From Thalassorhabdus alkalitolerans (GTDB taxonomy: Bacteria > Bacillota > Bacilli > Bacillales > Marinococcaceae): a DNA stretch of 64,000 bases. The stretch is from NCBI RefSeq assembly GCF_042656585.1, contig NZ_JBHSPG010000004.1; one strand, 5' to 3'. The translations under genes and the position numbers were made by a program. The stretch's first letter is position 1. Each line of letters opens with the position of its first letter. The notes beneath the pieces were generated by a model that was not told where the DNA came from, made no database searches, and was given only the letters and a program-made list of their open reading frames with translations. This document shows positions 8,264 to 16,375 of this stretch, piece after piece.

Positions 8264-8307
8264 AAACCTCTTTCTCCCTTATATAATGGGTTGAAAGAGG
8301 TTTTTTT
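8264..8307 (+). terminator. Terminator after yphF
   Basis: AAACCTCTTTC (8264-8274) pairs with GAAAGAGGTTT (8293-8303), followed by a T run. Confidence 0.9.
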
Positions 8308-8440
8308 GTGCAACAACGGGTGTGCCGGGAGCAGGTTCTACTTACCAAGAGGAGACAGGCAAACCGTTGGCAGACATTTTCTCCTCTTCCGGCAGGAGCC
8401 AAGTAAGACAGCTTTCCTTATCTTCACTTTCATATTTTCA

Positions 8441-8469
8441 GTCATATCGTGTGGACAACATCATAGAAT
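8441..8469 (+). promoter_or_regulatory. SigE-type promoter of spoIVA
   Basis: GTCATATC (8441-8448) and CATAGAAT (8462-8469), 13 nt apart, match the SigE -35 (TCATATT-like) and -10 (CATACAAT-like) elements. B. subtilis spoIVA is a SigE gene. The box lies about 60 nt before the GTG start. The rest of the gap 8308-8531 shows no gene. Confidence 0.65.
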
Positions 8470-8531
8470 GTAACGTCTGCCATAATAATTTCGTTAAAAA
8501 GGAACTATTATCTTGAACGGGAGGGGATCTC

Positions 8532-10013
8532 GTGGAAAAAGTTGATATCTTTAAAGATATCGCCGAACGAACCGGCGGAGACATTTACCTAGGGGTGGTT
8601 GGGGCAGTTCGGACTGGGAAGTCCACATTCATCAAGAAATTTATGGAGTTAGTGGTACTTCCAAATATGGAAAGTGAGGCCGATAAGGCAAGGGCGCAGG
8701 ATGAGCTTCCGCAAAGTGCGGCCGGCAAAACAATTATGACCACAGAACCGAAGTTTGTGCCTAATCAAGCTGTTTCCCTGGAAGTTGATGAAGGACTTAA
8801 GGTTAATATCCGTCTTGTGGATTGTGTTGGGTATGCTGTCCCTGGTGCGAAGGGCTATGAGGATGAAAATGGTCCTCGCATGATAAATACTCCTTGGTAT
8901 GAGGAACCGATTCCCTTTCAAGAAGCCGCAGAAATAGGGACGAGAAAAGTAATTCAAGAGCATTCAACCCTTGGCGTTGTGGTGACTTCAGATGGCACAA
9001 TTGGTGAAATCCCTCGAGCCGACTATCTGGAATCTGAAACAAGGGTCATAGAAGAACTAAAGGAAGTTGGAAAACCGTTTATCATGATTGTCAACACCGT
9101 CAGGCCCCAGCATCCTGAAACAGAAGATCTGCGGAGACAGTTAGCCGAGGAGCATGATATACCTGTCCTGGCTTTAAGCATTGAAAGTATGAGTGAGCAT
9201 GACATTCATAATGTTCTCCGTGAAGTATTGTTTGAATTTCCGGTGCATGAAGTAAATGTAAACCTTCCGAGCTGGGTAATGGTGCTAAGAGAAGATCATT
9301 GGCTCAGAAATGAATATGAGGAATCTGTAAGAAACACAGTAAAAGATATTAAAAGGCTTCGGGATGTAGACAGGGTAGTAGACCAATTTGCCACTGAATT
9401 TGAGTTTATTGAAAATGCTAGTCTTGCAGGCATTGAAATGGGGCAGGGGGTAGCTGAAATTGATTTGTACGCACCCGATGATTTATATGATCAAATATTA
9501 AAAGAAGTTGTAGGAGTAGAGATTAGAGGAAAAGATCACCTTCTTCAGCTTATGCAGGACTTTGCTTATGCAAAAAGTGAATATGATCAGGTAGCTGACG
9601 CTTTAAAGATGGTAAAGCAGACTGGATACGGAATAGCAGCGCCAGCGTTGACTGATATGAGTCTTGATGAGCCGGAGATTATCAGGCAGGGTGCAAGATT
9701 TGGCGTAAGGCTGAAAGCAGTGGCTCCTTCCATACACATGATTAAAGTTGATGTCGAGTCGGAATTTGCCCCGATTATTGGAACAGAAAAGCAGAGCGAA
9801 GAACTTGTCCGTTATCTGATGCAAGACTTTGAGGAAAATCCTTTATCTATCTGGAATTCCGATATATTTGGACGTTCCCTTAATTCCATTGTAAGAGAAG
9901 GAATCCAGGCAAAGCTTTCATTGATGCCGGAAAATGCAAGGTACAAACTTAAAGAAACGTTAGAAAGGATTATCAATGAAGGGTCCGGCGGGCTCATTGC
10001 GATCATTTTATAG
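8532..10013 (+). CDS. spoIVA: Spore coat morphogenetic ATPase SpoIVA
   Basis: A 493-residue protein (492 in B. subtilis) that hydrolyses ATP to polymerise into the basement layer of the spore coat on the forespore outer membrane. Walker A GAVRTGKST is at 24-32. The GTPase-like N-terminal domain continues through a VDCVGYAVPGAKGYEDE segment. The C-terminal end (SGGLIAIIL) matches the part that targets SpoVM-marked membrane. Start GTG at 8532 follows GGGAGGGG (8519-8526). A SigE-type promoter lies upstream. Identity is clear from length, motifs and neighbours. The usual downstream gene hbs is missing. Confidence 0.98.
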   Translation: MEKVDIFKDIAERTGGDIYLGVVGAVRTGKSTFIKKFMELVVLPNMESEADKARAQDELPQSAAGKTIMTTEPKFVPNQAVSLEVDEGLKVNIRLVDCVGYAVPGAKGYEDENGPRMINTPWYEEPIPFQEAAEIGTRKVIQEHSTLGVVVTSDGTIGEIPRADYLESETRVIEELKEVGKPFIMIVNTVRPQHPETEDLRRQLAEEHDIPVLALSIESMSEHDIHNVLREVLFEFPVHEVNVNLPSWVMVLREDHWLRNEYEESVRNTVKDIKRLRDVDRVVDQFATEFEFIENASLAGIEMGQGVAEIDLYAPDDLYDQILKEVVGVEIRGKDHLLQLMQDFAYAKSEYDQVADALKMVKQTGYGIAAPALTDMSLDEPEIIRQGARFGVRLKAVAPSIHMIKVDVESEFAPIIGTEKQSEELVRYLMQDFEENPLSIWNSDIFGRSLNSIVREGIQAKLSLMPENARYKLKETLERIINEGSGGLIAIIL

Positions 10014-10042
10014 CTGAGAAATGCAGCGGCAGAAAAAAGTGG

Positions 10043-10067
10043 AAAGCCTCCTTCAGGAGGTTTTTTT
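10043..10067 (+). terminator. Terminator after spoIVA
   Basis: CCTCC (10047-10051) pairs with GGAGG (10056-10060), followed by seven T. A short but typical stem. Confidence 0.75.
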
Positions 10068-10170
10068 GCTTTTGCATTACAAGAAGCAGGTAGCTGACTT
10101 TCTTTGCTTTTAAGAGGTCCCTGTGCTAAACTTTTTCAAGATAATACATTATTTTATGGAGGGCTAACGA

Positions 10171-10737
10171 GTGAGCACCTTTGATCAAGAGAAAATTGAA
10201 CAAGCCGTTCGGATGATTTTGGAAGGCATAGGAGACGATCCGGACAGAGAAGGCGTAATAGATACTCCTAAGCGTGTAGCAAAAATGTATCAGGAAATCT
10301 TTTCCGGGATATCCGAAGATCCATCAGAGCACTTGCGCACTGTCTTTGGAGAAGACCATGAGGAACTTGTTCTTGTGAAGGATATCCCTTTTTATTCTAT
10401 GTGTGAGCATCATTTAGTTCCTTTTTACGGGAAAGCTCATGTCGGGTACATACCAAAAGGCGGGAAAGTGACCGGGTTAAGCAAACTGGCAAGAACCGTA
10501 GAAACAGTTACAAAACGACCTCAGCTTCAAGAGCGGATAACATCAACCGTTGCAAACAGCATTGTCGAGATGCTGGAACCTCATGGAGTGATAGTCGTAG
10601 TGGAAGCAGAGCACATGTGTATGACGATGAGAGGTGTAAAGAAGCCAGGATCTATGACGATCACTTCTGCTGTAAGAGGAGTTTTTGAAAAAGATGAAGC
10701 TTCGCGAGCAGAAGTCCTTTCTTTAATAAACCGCTGA
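10171..10737 (+). CDS. folE: GTP cyclohydrolase I (MtrA)
   Basis: A 188-residue homodecameric-type enzyme converting GTP to dihydroneopterin triphosphate, the first step to folate. Zinc ligands are visible: Cys78 and His81 in MCEHHLVPF, and Cys150 in EHMCMTMRG. The segment GKAHVGYIPKGGKVTGLSKLAR is characteristic. Start GTG at 10171 follows ATGGAGGG. In B. subtilis it is mtrA, in an operon with mtrB (TRAP), and the same pair is seen here with a 32-nt gap. Confidence 0.97.
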   Translation: MSTFDQEKIEQAVRMILEGIGDDPDREGVIDTPKRVAKMYQEIFSGISEDPSEHLRTVFGEDHEELVLVKDIPFYSMCEHHLVPFYGKAHVGYIPKGGKVTGLSKLARTVETVTKRPQLQERITSTVANSIVEMLEPHGVIVVVEAEHMCMTMRGVKKPGSMTITSAVRGVFEKDEASRAEVLSLINR

Positions 10738-10769
10738 GTACGGAAACGTGAAGAGGAGGAACCAGTGCT

Positions 10770-10988
10770 ATGGATGGGAAGGATGACTTTTTTGTCATAA
10801 AAGCAAAAGAAGACGGTGTGAACGTGATTGGCCTGACACGGGGAACGGATACGCGTTTTCATCATTCTGAAAAACTGGACAAAGGCGAAGTAATGATCGC
10901 CCAATTTACTGAACATACTTCAGCTGTCAAAATTCGTGGCAAAGCAGTAATCCAAACGAGCCACGGCGAGATGGATACAGAATCTTAA
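10770..10988 (+). CDS. mtrB: trp RNA-binding attenuation protein TRAP
   Basis: A 72-residue subunit that in B. subtilis assembles into an 11-membered ring; with bound tryptophan the ring wraps RNA carrying G/UAG triplets and shuts down trp expression. The core (VIKAKEDGVNVIGLTRGTD and EKLDKGEVMIAQFTEHTSA) is nearly unchanged from the B. subtilis protein. The RNA-contacting Lys37, Lys56 and Arg58 of that protein correspond to Lys35, Lys54 and Arg56 here. Start ATG at 10770 follows AGAGGAGGA; ATG 10776 is possible. Its likely target is the trp leader at 20664-20889. Confidence 0.97.
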   Translation: MDGKDDFFVIKAKEDGVNVIGLTRGTDTRFHHSEKLDKGEVMIAQFTEHTSAVKIRGKAVIQTSHGEMDTES

Positions 10989-10993
10989 CTTAT

Positions 10994-11030
10994 GTGCTTT
11001 CACCGCATCTGCTGTGAAAGCACTCTTTTT
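10994..11030 (+). terminator. Terminator after mtrB
   Basis: GTGCTTTCAC (10994-11003) pairs perfectly with GTGAAAGCAC (11014-11023), followed by TCTTTTT. Confidence 0.9.
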
Positions 11031-11098
11031 GCTCTTTTGAAAGGGTTTGCTTAGAATACTTATGGAAAAACAAGTTGTTTAAGGGTTTTTCTTTTTTA

Positions 11099-11107
11099 TG
11101 CTATAAT
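11099..11107 (+). promoter_or_regulatory. Extended -10 promoter of the hepS operon
   Basis: TGCTATAAT: TGn plus TATAAT at 11102-11107, about 100 nt before hepS. No good -35 at 17 nt, which an extended -10 can tolerate. Confidence 0.6.
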
Positions 11108-11206
11108 ATAAAGACATGACTGCTTTTATTGTCACATTACATAGAATTTCTGTCGAAACGTAAGACAGTCATTTATGAACAGAATAGAGTATGGGGGACG
11201 TCACAA

Positions 11207-12022
11207 ATGAACAGTCAACATATTCTGGCATCTAAGATAGCTGAGATCAAAGAAAGCTTTTACGAGCTTATTGATCACTCATATTTGGCCCGATATGTAA
11301 AGGATCCGACCGTAGACGAAGATAAGATCCTTTTCTTTTATACGATAACCGATCATTTACCACAGAAAAAACAAGAAGACCAAATTCTCGCTGCCCTTTT
11401 AGTGGAGGCGGCGTTTGAAGTGCATGAATCCATTTCATTACAGAATTTAGATTGTGATCAAAAGAAAAAGTCCAGGCAATTAACTGTGCTGGCAGGAGAT
11501 TTCTTCAGCAGTCTTTATTACCATACTCTTACCAAAGGAAAACATTTTTCCGTGTTAAATGTGTTTACGGCCTCCATACAACAAATGAATGAACACAAAA
11601 TGACTCTCCATCAATCAGAGGTCCTAAGTGAAGAGGCGCTGGTGGAAGGAATAACAGGAGCCGAAACCGGGTTAATCAGAAATATGGCTGAGTTTTATGG
11701 GAAGGAATGGATAGGTACCGTGGCTGAAGTCTTCTTTGTTTATAAACGTATTTCTGAAGAAGTAAACAAAGACTCTTCTGTTGTGTTGTCTGCTGTGGCG
11801 AGCGCCATTAACCGTTATGTTACCGGGGGAGCGGAAAGCCAGCCGAAGAACTGGCCAAGTATCGAAACAAAACGCTGGGCAGCTGAGAAGAAAGAGCAAT
11901 TTCAAGGTGAGCTTAAGTCTTTTCTTTCCAGTCATCCGCTTCCAGCTCCAATGGGGAACCGGATTCAGGAAGTAATTTCAAAAGGCAGCTATAATCAGGA
12001 TAATGCAGTGGAAGAAGGGTAA
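11207..12022 (+). CDS. hepS: Heptaprenyl diphosphate synthase component I
   Basis: A 271-residue small subunit that pairs with HepT to make the C35 side chain of menaquinone-7. It lacks the Asp-rich catalytic motifs, as expected for the regulatory/product-binding subunit. Conserved family parts such as LAGDFFSSLYYHTL are visible. Start: ATG at 11207 after ATGGGGGA; 26 more in-frame residues upstream are not preceded by a ribosome binding site. First gene of a run in which menG, a prenyltransferase, ubiX, mqnA and hepT follow with almost no gaps. Confidence 0.9.
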   Translation: MNSQHILASKIAEIKESFYELIDHSYLARYVKDPTVDEDKILFFYTITDHLPQKKQEDQILAALLVEAAFEVHESISLQNLDCDQKKKSRQLTVLAGDFFSSLYYHTLTKGKHFSVLNVFTASIQQMNEHKMTLHQSEVLSEEALVEGITGAETGLIRNMAEFYGKEWIGTVAEVFFVYKRISEEVNKDSSVVLSAVASAINRYVTGGAESQPKNWPSIETKRWAAEKKEQFQGELKSFLSSHPLPAPMGNRIQEVISKGSYNQDNAVEEG

Positions 12023-12024
12023 AG

Positions 12025-12759
12025 ATGGCAAAAACAAAAGAAGAAAGAGTGCATCAAGTATTTGAGTCAATACATGATAAATACGATATGATGAATTCTG
12101 TAATCAGTTTTCAGCGCCATAAAGCCTGGCGCAAGGATACCATGAAAAAAATGAAAGTTTTCGAAGGAGCAAAAGCTCTTGATATATGCTGCGGGACAGG
12201 AGACTGGACCTTGGCGTTAGCAAAAGAAGCAGGCGAGTCGGGGGAAGTCACTGGATTGGACTTCAGTGCGAATATGCTTCAGGTAGGTCAACAGAAAGTA
12301 GATGCTTCAAAGTATGGCAATATCACTCTGATGCAGGGAAATGCTATGAACCTTCCATTTGAAGATGATTCCTTTGACTTTGTTACCATTGGTTTTGGCC
12401 TTAGGAACGTGCCGGACTATGATACAGTACTACAGGAAATGCATAGGGTCCTGAAACCAGGTGGACAAGCGGCCTGTCTGGAAACCTCCCAGCCGGAAAA
12501 GGCGGGATTTAAACAGGTATACAACCTATACTTTAAGTATGTAATGCCGGCATTTGGCAAAGTCCTTGCCAAAAGCTATGATGAATATTCCTGGCTGCAG
12601 GAGTCTACAATGAACTTTCCAGATAAAAATAAACTTACAGGAATGTTTTTCCGTGCAGGTTTTGACCGCGTAGACGTTCAATCGTACTCCGGAGGAGTGG
12701 CTGCGACGCATTTTGCTGTTAAGAAAGGATCAGCTGTCCTAGAGGATGAATTGGGGTAA
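12025..12759 (+). CDS. menG: Demethylmenaquinone methyltransferase
   Basis: A 244-residue SAM-dependent methyltransferase for the last step of menaquinone synthesis, methylating the quinone ring. SAM motif I is LDICCGTGDW at about 52-61; the UbiE/MenG signatures FDFVTIGFGLRNVPD and CLETSQPEKAGFKQVY follow. Start ATG at 12025, 2 nt after the hepS stop, so translation is probably coupled. It is shared by the classical and the futalosine routes and does not by itself tell which is used. Confidence 0.96.
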   Translation: MAKTKEERVHQVFESIHDKYDMMNSVISFQRHKAWRKDTMKKMKVFEGAKALDICCGTGDWTLALAKEAGESGEVTGLDFSANMLQVGQQKVDASKYGNITLMQGNAMNLPFEDDSFDFVTIGFGLRNVPDYDTVLQEMHRVLKPGGQAACLETSQPEKAGFKQVYNLYFKYVMPAFGKVLAKSYDEYSWLQESTMNFPDKNKLTGMFFRAGFDRVDVQSYSGGVAATHFAVKKGSAVLEDELG

Positions 12760-12768
12760 ATTACTGTT

Positions 12769-13629
12769 ATGCGAAAATTAAAGATAATACTTGAAATGAT
12801 AAAATTTGAACACACTATTTTTGCTTTACCTTTTGCTTTTTTAGGAGCAGTACTTGGAAGCTTTGTTGTAGAAGGGACATGGCCGACATGGTGGGAGTGG
12901 CTTTGGATCACCCTTGCAATGGTAGGGGCAAGAAGCGCTGCCATGAGTCTAAATAGAGTCATTGATGCCAAAATTGATAAGGACAATCCCCGGACAGCAG
13001 GGCGGGCCATACCAGCAGGGTTGATATCAAAGGTGGAGACCCTAGCCTTTATTCTCTTTTCCTTTGCTCTTTTGTTCGTTTCTGCCTTTCAGTTAAATAT
13101 GCTGGCTGTTTATTTACTGCCATTGGCTGTTTTCTTTCTTGTTTTTTATTCGTACACGAAACGTTTTACCTGGCTGTGCCATGTATTTCTCGGTCTTACG
13201 ATTGGAATAGCCCCGCTGGGCGGCTGGGTTGGTGCGACAGGAACCTTGCAGCTTGAAGCCTATCTGTTGTTTTTTGCTGTTGCTTTCTGGACAGCAGGCT
13301 TTGATGTTATCTATGCGACGCAGGATGCTGACTATGACCGGGGAGCAGGTCTTCATTCGATTCCCAGCAGGTTTGGCATCCGAAAAGCATTAATGTTTGC
13401 AAAGGCCTTTCACATACTCAGCTTTTCCCTTCTATTATGGCTGTTTGCCGCTTCAACATTAGGCTGGGTATTTTTAGTGGGGGTTCTTATTGCAGGCGCC
13501 ATTATGGTTTACGAACATTCTCTGGTATCAGCAGACGATTTATCAAAAGTAAATGTGGCTTTTTTTACGATGAACGGAGTGATAAGCATAGTGATGCTTA
13601 TTTTCACGATAGGAGATTTATTAATATGA
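12769..13629 (+). CDS. mqnP: UbiA-family prenyltransferase, probable MqnP
   Basis: A 286-residue membrane protein with eight or nine helices and both Asp-rich prenyltransferase motifs: NRVIDAKIDKDNPRT (about 62-76) and DVIYATQDADYDRG (about 179-192). UbiA-type enzymes attach a polyprenyl chain to an aromatic acid. With MqnA two genes downstream, the likely substrate is the 6-carboxynaphthol acid of the futalosine pathway, so I call it MqnP; 4-hydroxybenzoate as substrate would be the default database label. It is not MenA, which lies elsewhere in B. subtilis. Start ATG 12769 is 9 nt after menG and has a weak GGGG site. Confidence 0.82.
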   Translation: MRKLKIILEMIKFEHTIFALPFAFLGAVLGSFVVEGTWPTWWEWLWITLAMVGARSAAMSLNRVIDAKIDKDNPRTAGRAIPAGLISKVETLAFILFSFALLFVSAFQLNMLAVYLLPLAVFFLVFYSYTKRFTWLCHVFLGLTIGIAPLGGWVGATGTLQLEAYLLFFAVAFWTAGFDVIYATQDADYDRGAGLHSIPSRFGIRKALMFAKAFHILSFSLLLWLFAASTLGWVFLVGVLIAGAIMVYEHSLVSADDLSKVNVAFFTMNGVISIVMLIFTIGDLLI

Positions 13630-14234
13630 ACACCCCTCAAAAGATTTACACAGTAGCAATCACAGGTGCAAGCGGGGCTATTTATGGTGTGCGGTTAACA
13701 AAGGAGCTGCTTAAAAACCATTGTAAGGTACACCTTCTTATATCAGAAGCCGGCTGGCAGGTGTTTCGAGAAGAGCTGAGGCTCGATACATCAAATAGGA
13801 GTGCCTGCCTTGAACAATTATTTGGAGAAGGGAATCAGGAGCACCTGCACACACACAGTCTTCGTGATTTTACAGCTCCTATAGCCAGCGGTTCCTACAA
13901 AAACGACGGAATGATTATTATTCCTTGTTCCATGGGAACGTTATCCAAAATTGCTAATGGAAACTCAGGGAATCTTTTAGAAAGAACGGCAGATGTTATG
14001 TTAAAAGAAGGAAGACGATTGACGATTGTGCCAAGAGAAACACCTTTGCATCAAATACATTTAGAAAACATGACTGCTCTCTCAAAAGCAGGAGCCCATA
14101 TTATTCCGGCAATGCCAGGCTTTTATCACCTTCCTGCATCACTTGATGATCTTGTTAACTTTGTAGTAGGGAAAGTACTTGATAATTTAGGAGTAGAACA
14201 TACCTTATTTACACGATGGGGGGAACAGCAGTGA
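13626..14234 (+). CDS. ubiX: Flavin prenyltransferase UbiX (MqnL role likely)
   Basis: A 202-residue flavoprotein that makes prenylated FMN, the cofactor of UbiD-type decarboxylases. Signatures: VAITGASGAIYGVRL (FMN-binding N-terminus, about 9-23), IIPCSMGTLSKIANG, and VPRETPLHQIHLENM. The ATG at 13626 overlaps the stop of the prenyltransferase gene (ATGA), which fixes the start; the longer in-frame extension upstream lies inside that gene. In the futalosine pathway such a protein supports decarboxylation of the prenylated naphthoic acid (MqnL with MqnM/UbiD). No UbiD gene is in the window, so it must be elsewhere. Confidence 0.9.
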   Translation: MNTPQKIYTVAITGASGAIYGVRLTKELLKNHCKVHLLISEAGWQVFREELRLDTSNRSACLEQLFGEGNQEHLHTHSLRDFTAPIASGSYKNDGMIIIPCSMGTLSKIANGNSGNLLERTADVMLKEGRRLTIVPRETPLHQIHLENMTALSKAGAHIIPAMPGFYHLPASLDDLVNFVVGKVLDNLGVEHTLFTRWGEQQ

Positions 14235-15094
14235 AGCTTGCAATCGGGGAAATTTCTTATACAAACATATTGCCCCTTTATTATTTTTTAAAGCGTGAGG
14301 AGTTAGAGGAAAAAGGGTGCTCCTTTGTTCCCCAGATTCCGGCGCAACTGAATAAATCTATGAAGGAAGGAAGCGTTCATGTAGGGGGGATTTCTTCCTT
14401 TGCCTACGGACAGAATCCTGAGCTCTATGACCTCCTTCCCGATCTTTCTGTTTCTGCTAAGGGAAATGTCGGTTCTATTTTCTTATTTTCCAAAAAGCCT
14501 ATAACTGAGCTTTCACACAGTGACATTGCGTTAACGAACAGCAGCGCCACATCAGTCCATTTATTAAAAGTGATCCTTAAAGAGTTTTACAAACATGAAA
14601 ATATTACGTACAATTTGATGGAGCCAAATGGAGCTGAGATGCTCAGAGACCATGACGCATGTCTTCTTATTGGTGATGATGCCATTTTTAAGAGCTGGGA
14701 AAAGTCTTCAGGGCTGTATGTTTATGATATCGGGGGACTCTGGTATGAAAATACAGGACTTCCTATGACATTTGCAGTGATTGCTGTAAGAAAAGATATT
14801 GCAAGAAAAGAAAATCAACTGCTTGAAGAACTCTATAAGGACCTCCAAAGAAGTAAACAGCTGTCCATTCAGACCAATTTCCAGACCATGATTCAAGAAA
14901 TTATTCATAAGCATGGCGGACGAAAAGAGTTTTGGGATCATTATTTCAGTGGATTAGTTTATGATTTTACAGAAAAGGAAAAAGAAGGCCTACTCTATTA
15001 CTATCATTTAGTGTACAAACACAGATTTATTGAACAGCCTGTAAAACAGCTGTCCATGTGGAAGAAAGGTTTAGAGAGCCAAACCATTATTTGA
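14231..15094 (+). CDS. mqnA: Chorismate dehydratase MqnA (futalosine menaquinone pathway)
   Basis: A 287-residue protein of the MqnA/MqnD (DUF178) fold. N-terminal KLAIGEISYTNILPLYYF, VGGISSFAYGQNPE and LTNSSATSVHLLKV follow the MqnA layout, a bilobed periplasmic-binding-like fold with Ser/Asn ligands. It would remove water from chorismate to give 3-enolpyruvylbenzoate, the entry step of the futalosine route. Start GTG at 14231 overlaps the ubiX stop (GTGA) and follows GGGGGGA. MqnD shares the fold, but the chorismate-producing genes and conserved N-terminus favour MqnA. B. subtilis has no such gene here. Confidence 0.85.
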   Translation: MKLAIGEISYTNILPLYYFLKREELEEKGCSFVPQIPAQLNKSMKEGSVHVGGISSFAYGQNPELYDLLPDLSVSAKGNVGSIFLFSKKPITELSHSDIALTNSSATSVHLLKVILKEFYKHENITYNLMEPNGAEMLRDHDACLLIGDDAIFKSWEKSSGLYVYDIGGLWYENTGLPMTFAVIAVRKDIARKENQLLEELYKDLQRSKQLSIQTNFQTMIQEIIHKHGGRKEFWDHYFSGLVYDFTEKEKEGLLYYYHLVYKHRFIEQPVKQLSMWKKGLESQTII

Positions 15095-15105
15095 AGGTGA
15101 ACGCA

Positions 15106-16077
15106 ATGAAGTTGGCAGATTTATATAATTATTTAAGACCAGAGATTCAGAAAATTGAAGAGGAGCTGGAGCGCTCCGTTTTAACCACTCATCCTGTACT
15201 GGAAGATGCGTCCCTTCATTTGCTTAAAGCCGGCGGGAAAAGAATTCGTCCTGTGGTGGTGTTACTTGCAGGGAATTACGGTACGTATGATATTGAACGG
15301 ATAAAGCACATCGCTGTCTCTCTTGAATTAATTCATATGGCTTCCCTTGTTCATGACGATGTCATTGACGATGCCGAGCTTCGCAGAGGGCAAAAGACCA
15401 TCAAGGCGCAGTGGGATAACAGGGTAGCAATGTATTCAGGAGATTATTTGTTTGCTAAAGCGATAGAGAAAGCTACTTTTTTTGAAAAACCGGAAATCCA
15501 TAAGGTTATATCTAATACGATGATTGAAATGTGTATTGGGGAAGTAGAGCAAATCAGGGACCAATATAACTGGGATCAAAATCTTCGTACATATTTACGA
15601 CGTATTAGACGCAAAACGGCCATACTTATTGCCGTAAGCTGTGAACTAGGAGCGATGGCTTCAGATGCGAGTAAGGCTGACCAGCGACGACTTCATGCTT
15701 ACGGATACAACCTGGGGATGTCCTATCAAATTATTGATGATGTTCTGGATTTTGTTGGAACAGAAAAAGAATTGGGCAAGCCGGCGGGGAGTGATCTCCT
15801 GCAGGGCAATATTACTTTACCAGTGTTGTATGCTATGGAGAAGGACTCTTCTATGCGAGAGAAATTAAGAGAAATCTTTGTAAATGAAGATCCTGAAGAG
15901 GGACAAATGAGGGAAGTTCTTCAGGAAATCCGGGAATCCGGGGGTATGGAGTTTTCCAAAGATATGAGCCAGCGTTATTTAAAAAAAGCCTTTGAAGCAC
16001 TTGAAGGGCTGCCGGATATATCAGCAACAGAGTCACTTCAAAGCATTGCAAAATATATTGGGAAAAGAGATCATTAA
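15106..16077 (+). CDS. hepT: Heptaprenyl diphosphate synthase component II
   Basis: A 323-residue catalytic subunit (320 in B. subtilis) that condenses isopentenyl diphosphate units onto farnesyl diphosphate up to C35. Both Asp-rich motifs are present: HDDVIDDAELRRG (first) and IIDDVLDFVG (second), plus KAGGKRIRP at the isopentenyl site. Start ATG at 15106, giving MKLADLYNYL, follows GAAGGTGA; an upstream in-frame ATG at 15058 lies inside mqnA. Last gene of the menaquinone operon, with a hairpin right after the stop. Confidence 0.96.
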   Translation: MKLADLYNYLRPEIQKIEEELERSVLTTHPVLEDASLHLLKAGGKRIRPVVVLLAGNYGTYDIERIKHIAVSLELIHMASLVHDDVIDDAELRRGQKTIKAQWDNRVAMYSGDYLFAKAIEKATFFEKPEIHKVISNTMIEMCIGEVEQIRDQYNWDQNLRTYLRRIRRKTAILIAVSCELGAMASDASKADQRRLHAYGYNLGMSYQIIDDVLDFVGTEKELGKPAGSDLLQGNITLPVLYAMEKDSSMREKLREIFVNEDPEEGQMREVLQEIRESGGMEFSKDMSQRYLKKAFEALEGLPDISATESLQSIAKYIGKRDH

Positions 16078-16080
16078 GCT

Positions 16081-16115
16081 AAGCTCTGTCTTTTTTATAT
16101 AGGCAGAGCTTTGTT
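16081..16115 (+). terminator. Terminator-like hairpin after hepT
   Basis: AAGCTCTG (16081-16088) pairs with CAGAGCTT (16104-16111), then TTGTTT. The T run is imperfect. Confidence 0.6.
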
Positions 16116-16169
16116 TAAGTCGGCTCTTTTCCATAAAAGGAGCAAATATTCATTTTTGGGTCACTTGAT

Positions 16170-16245
16170 TGTAGTGAAAAGCGTAAGACGCCCTCGGGCC
16201 GCAGGGCCCCGAGGAAGCTGAGACAATGCTCTGCCAATATGAAAA
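16170..16245. repeat. GC-rich hairpin element in the hepT-ndk gap
   Basis: CCTCGGGCC (16192-16200) is complementary to the block at 16205-16214 with one unpaired C, forming a very stable GC hairpin in an AT-rich 298-nt gap. The flanks (GCGTAAGACG before, GAGGAAGCTGAGAC after) recall the dispersed intergenic repeats of Bacillaceae. Only one copy is in this window, so repeat status is not shown. Confidence 0.35.
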
Positions 16246-16291
16246 AAAGAAAACGATTCCAATAGATTGAAAAAAAAGAACGTTACTAATA

Positions 16292-16320
16292 TTGCTGCAG
16301 TAAGGAACTTTTGGTACAAT
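16292..16320 (+). promoter_or_regulatory. SigA promoter of ndk
   Basis: TTGCTG (16292-16297), 17-nt spacer, TACAAT (16315-16320) with a TGG just upstream (extended -10). About 56 nt before the ndk start. Confidence 0.65.
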
Positions 16321-16375
16321 TATGAAGGTTGAAACGAGTTAACTATTTATACATATGATAAAGAGAGGGATTCTT

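Noticed and set aside
8291..8516. Two short + strand frames of 60-64 codons before spoIVA
   Set aside because: They begin in the yphF terminator, lack binding sites and overlap the SigE promoter; no conservation that I recognise.
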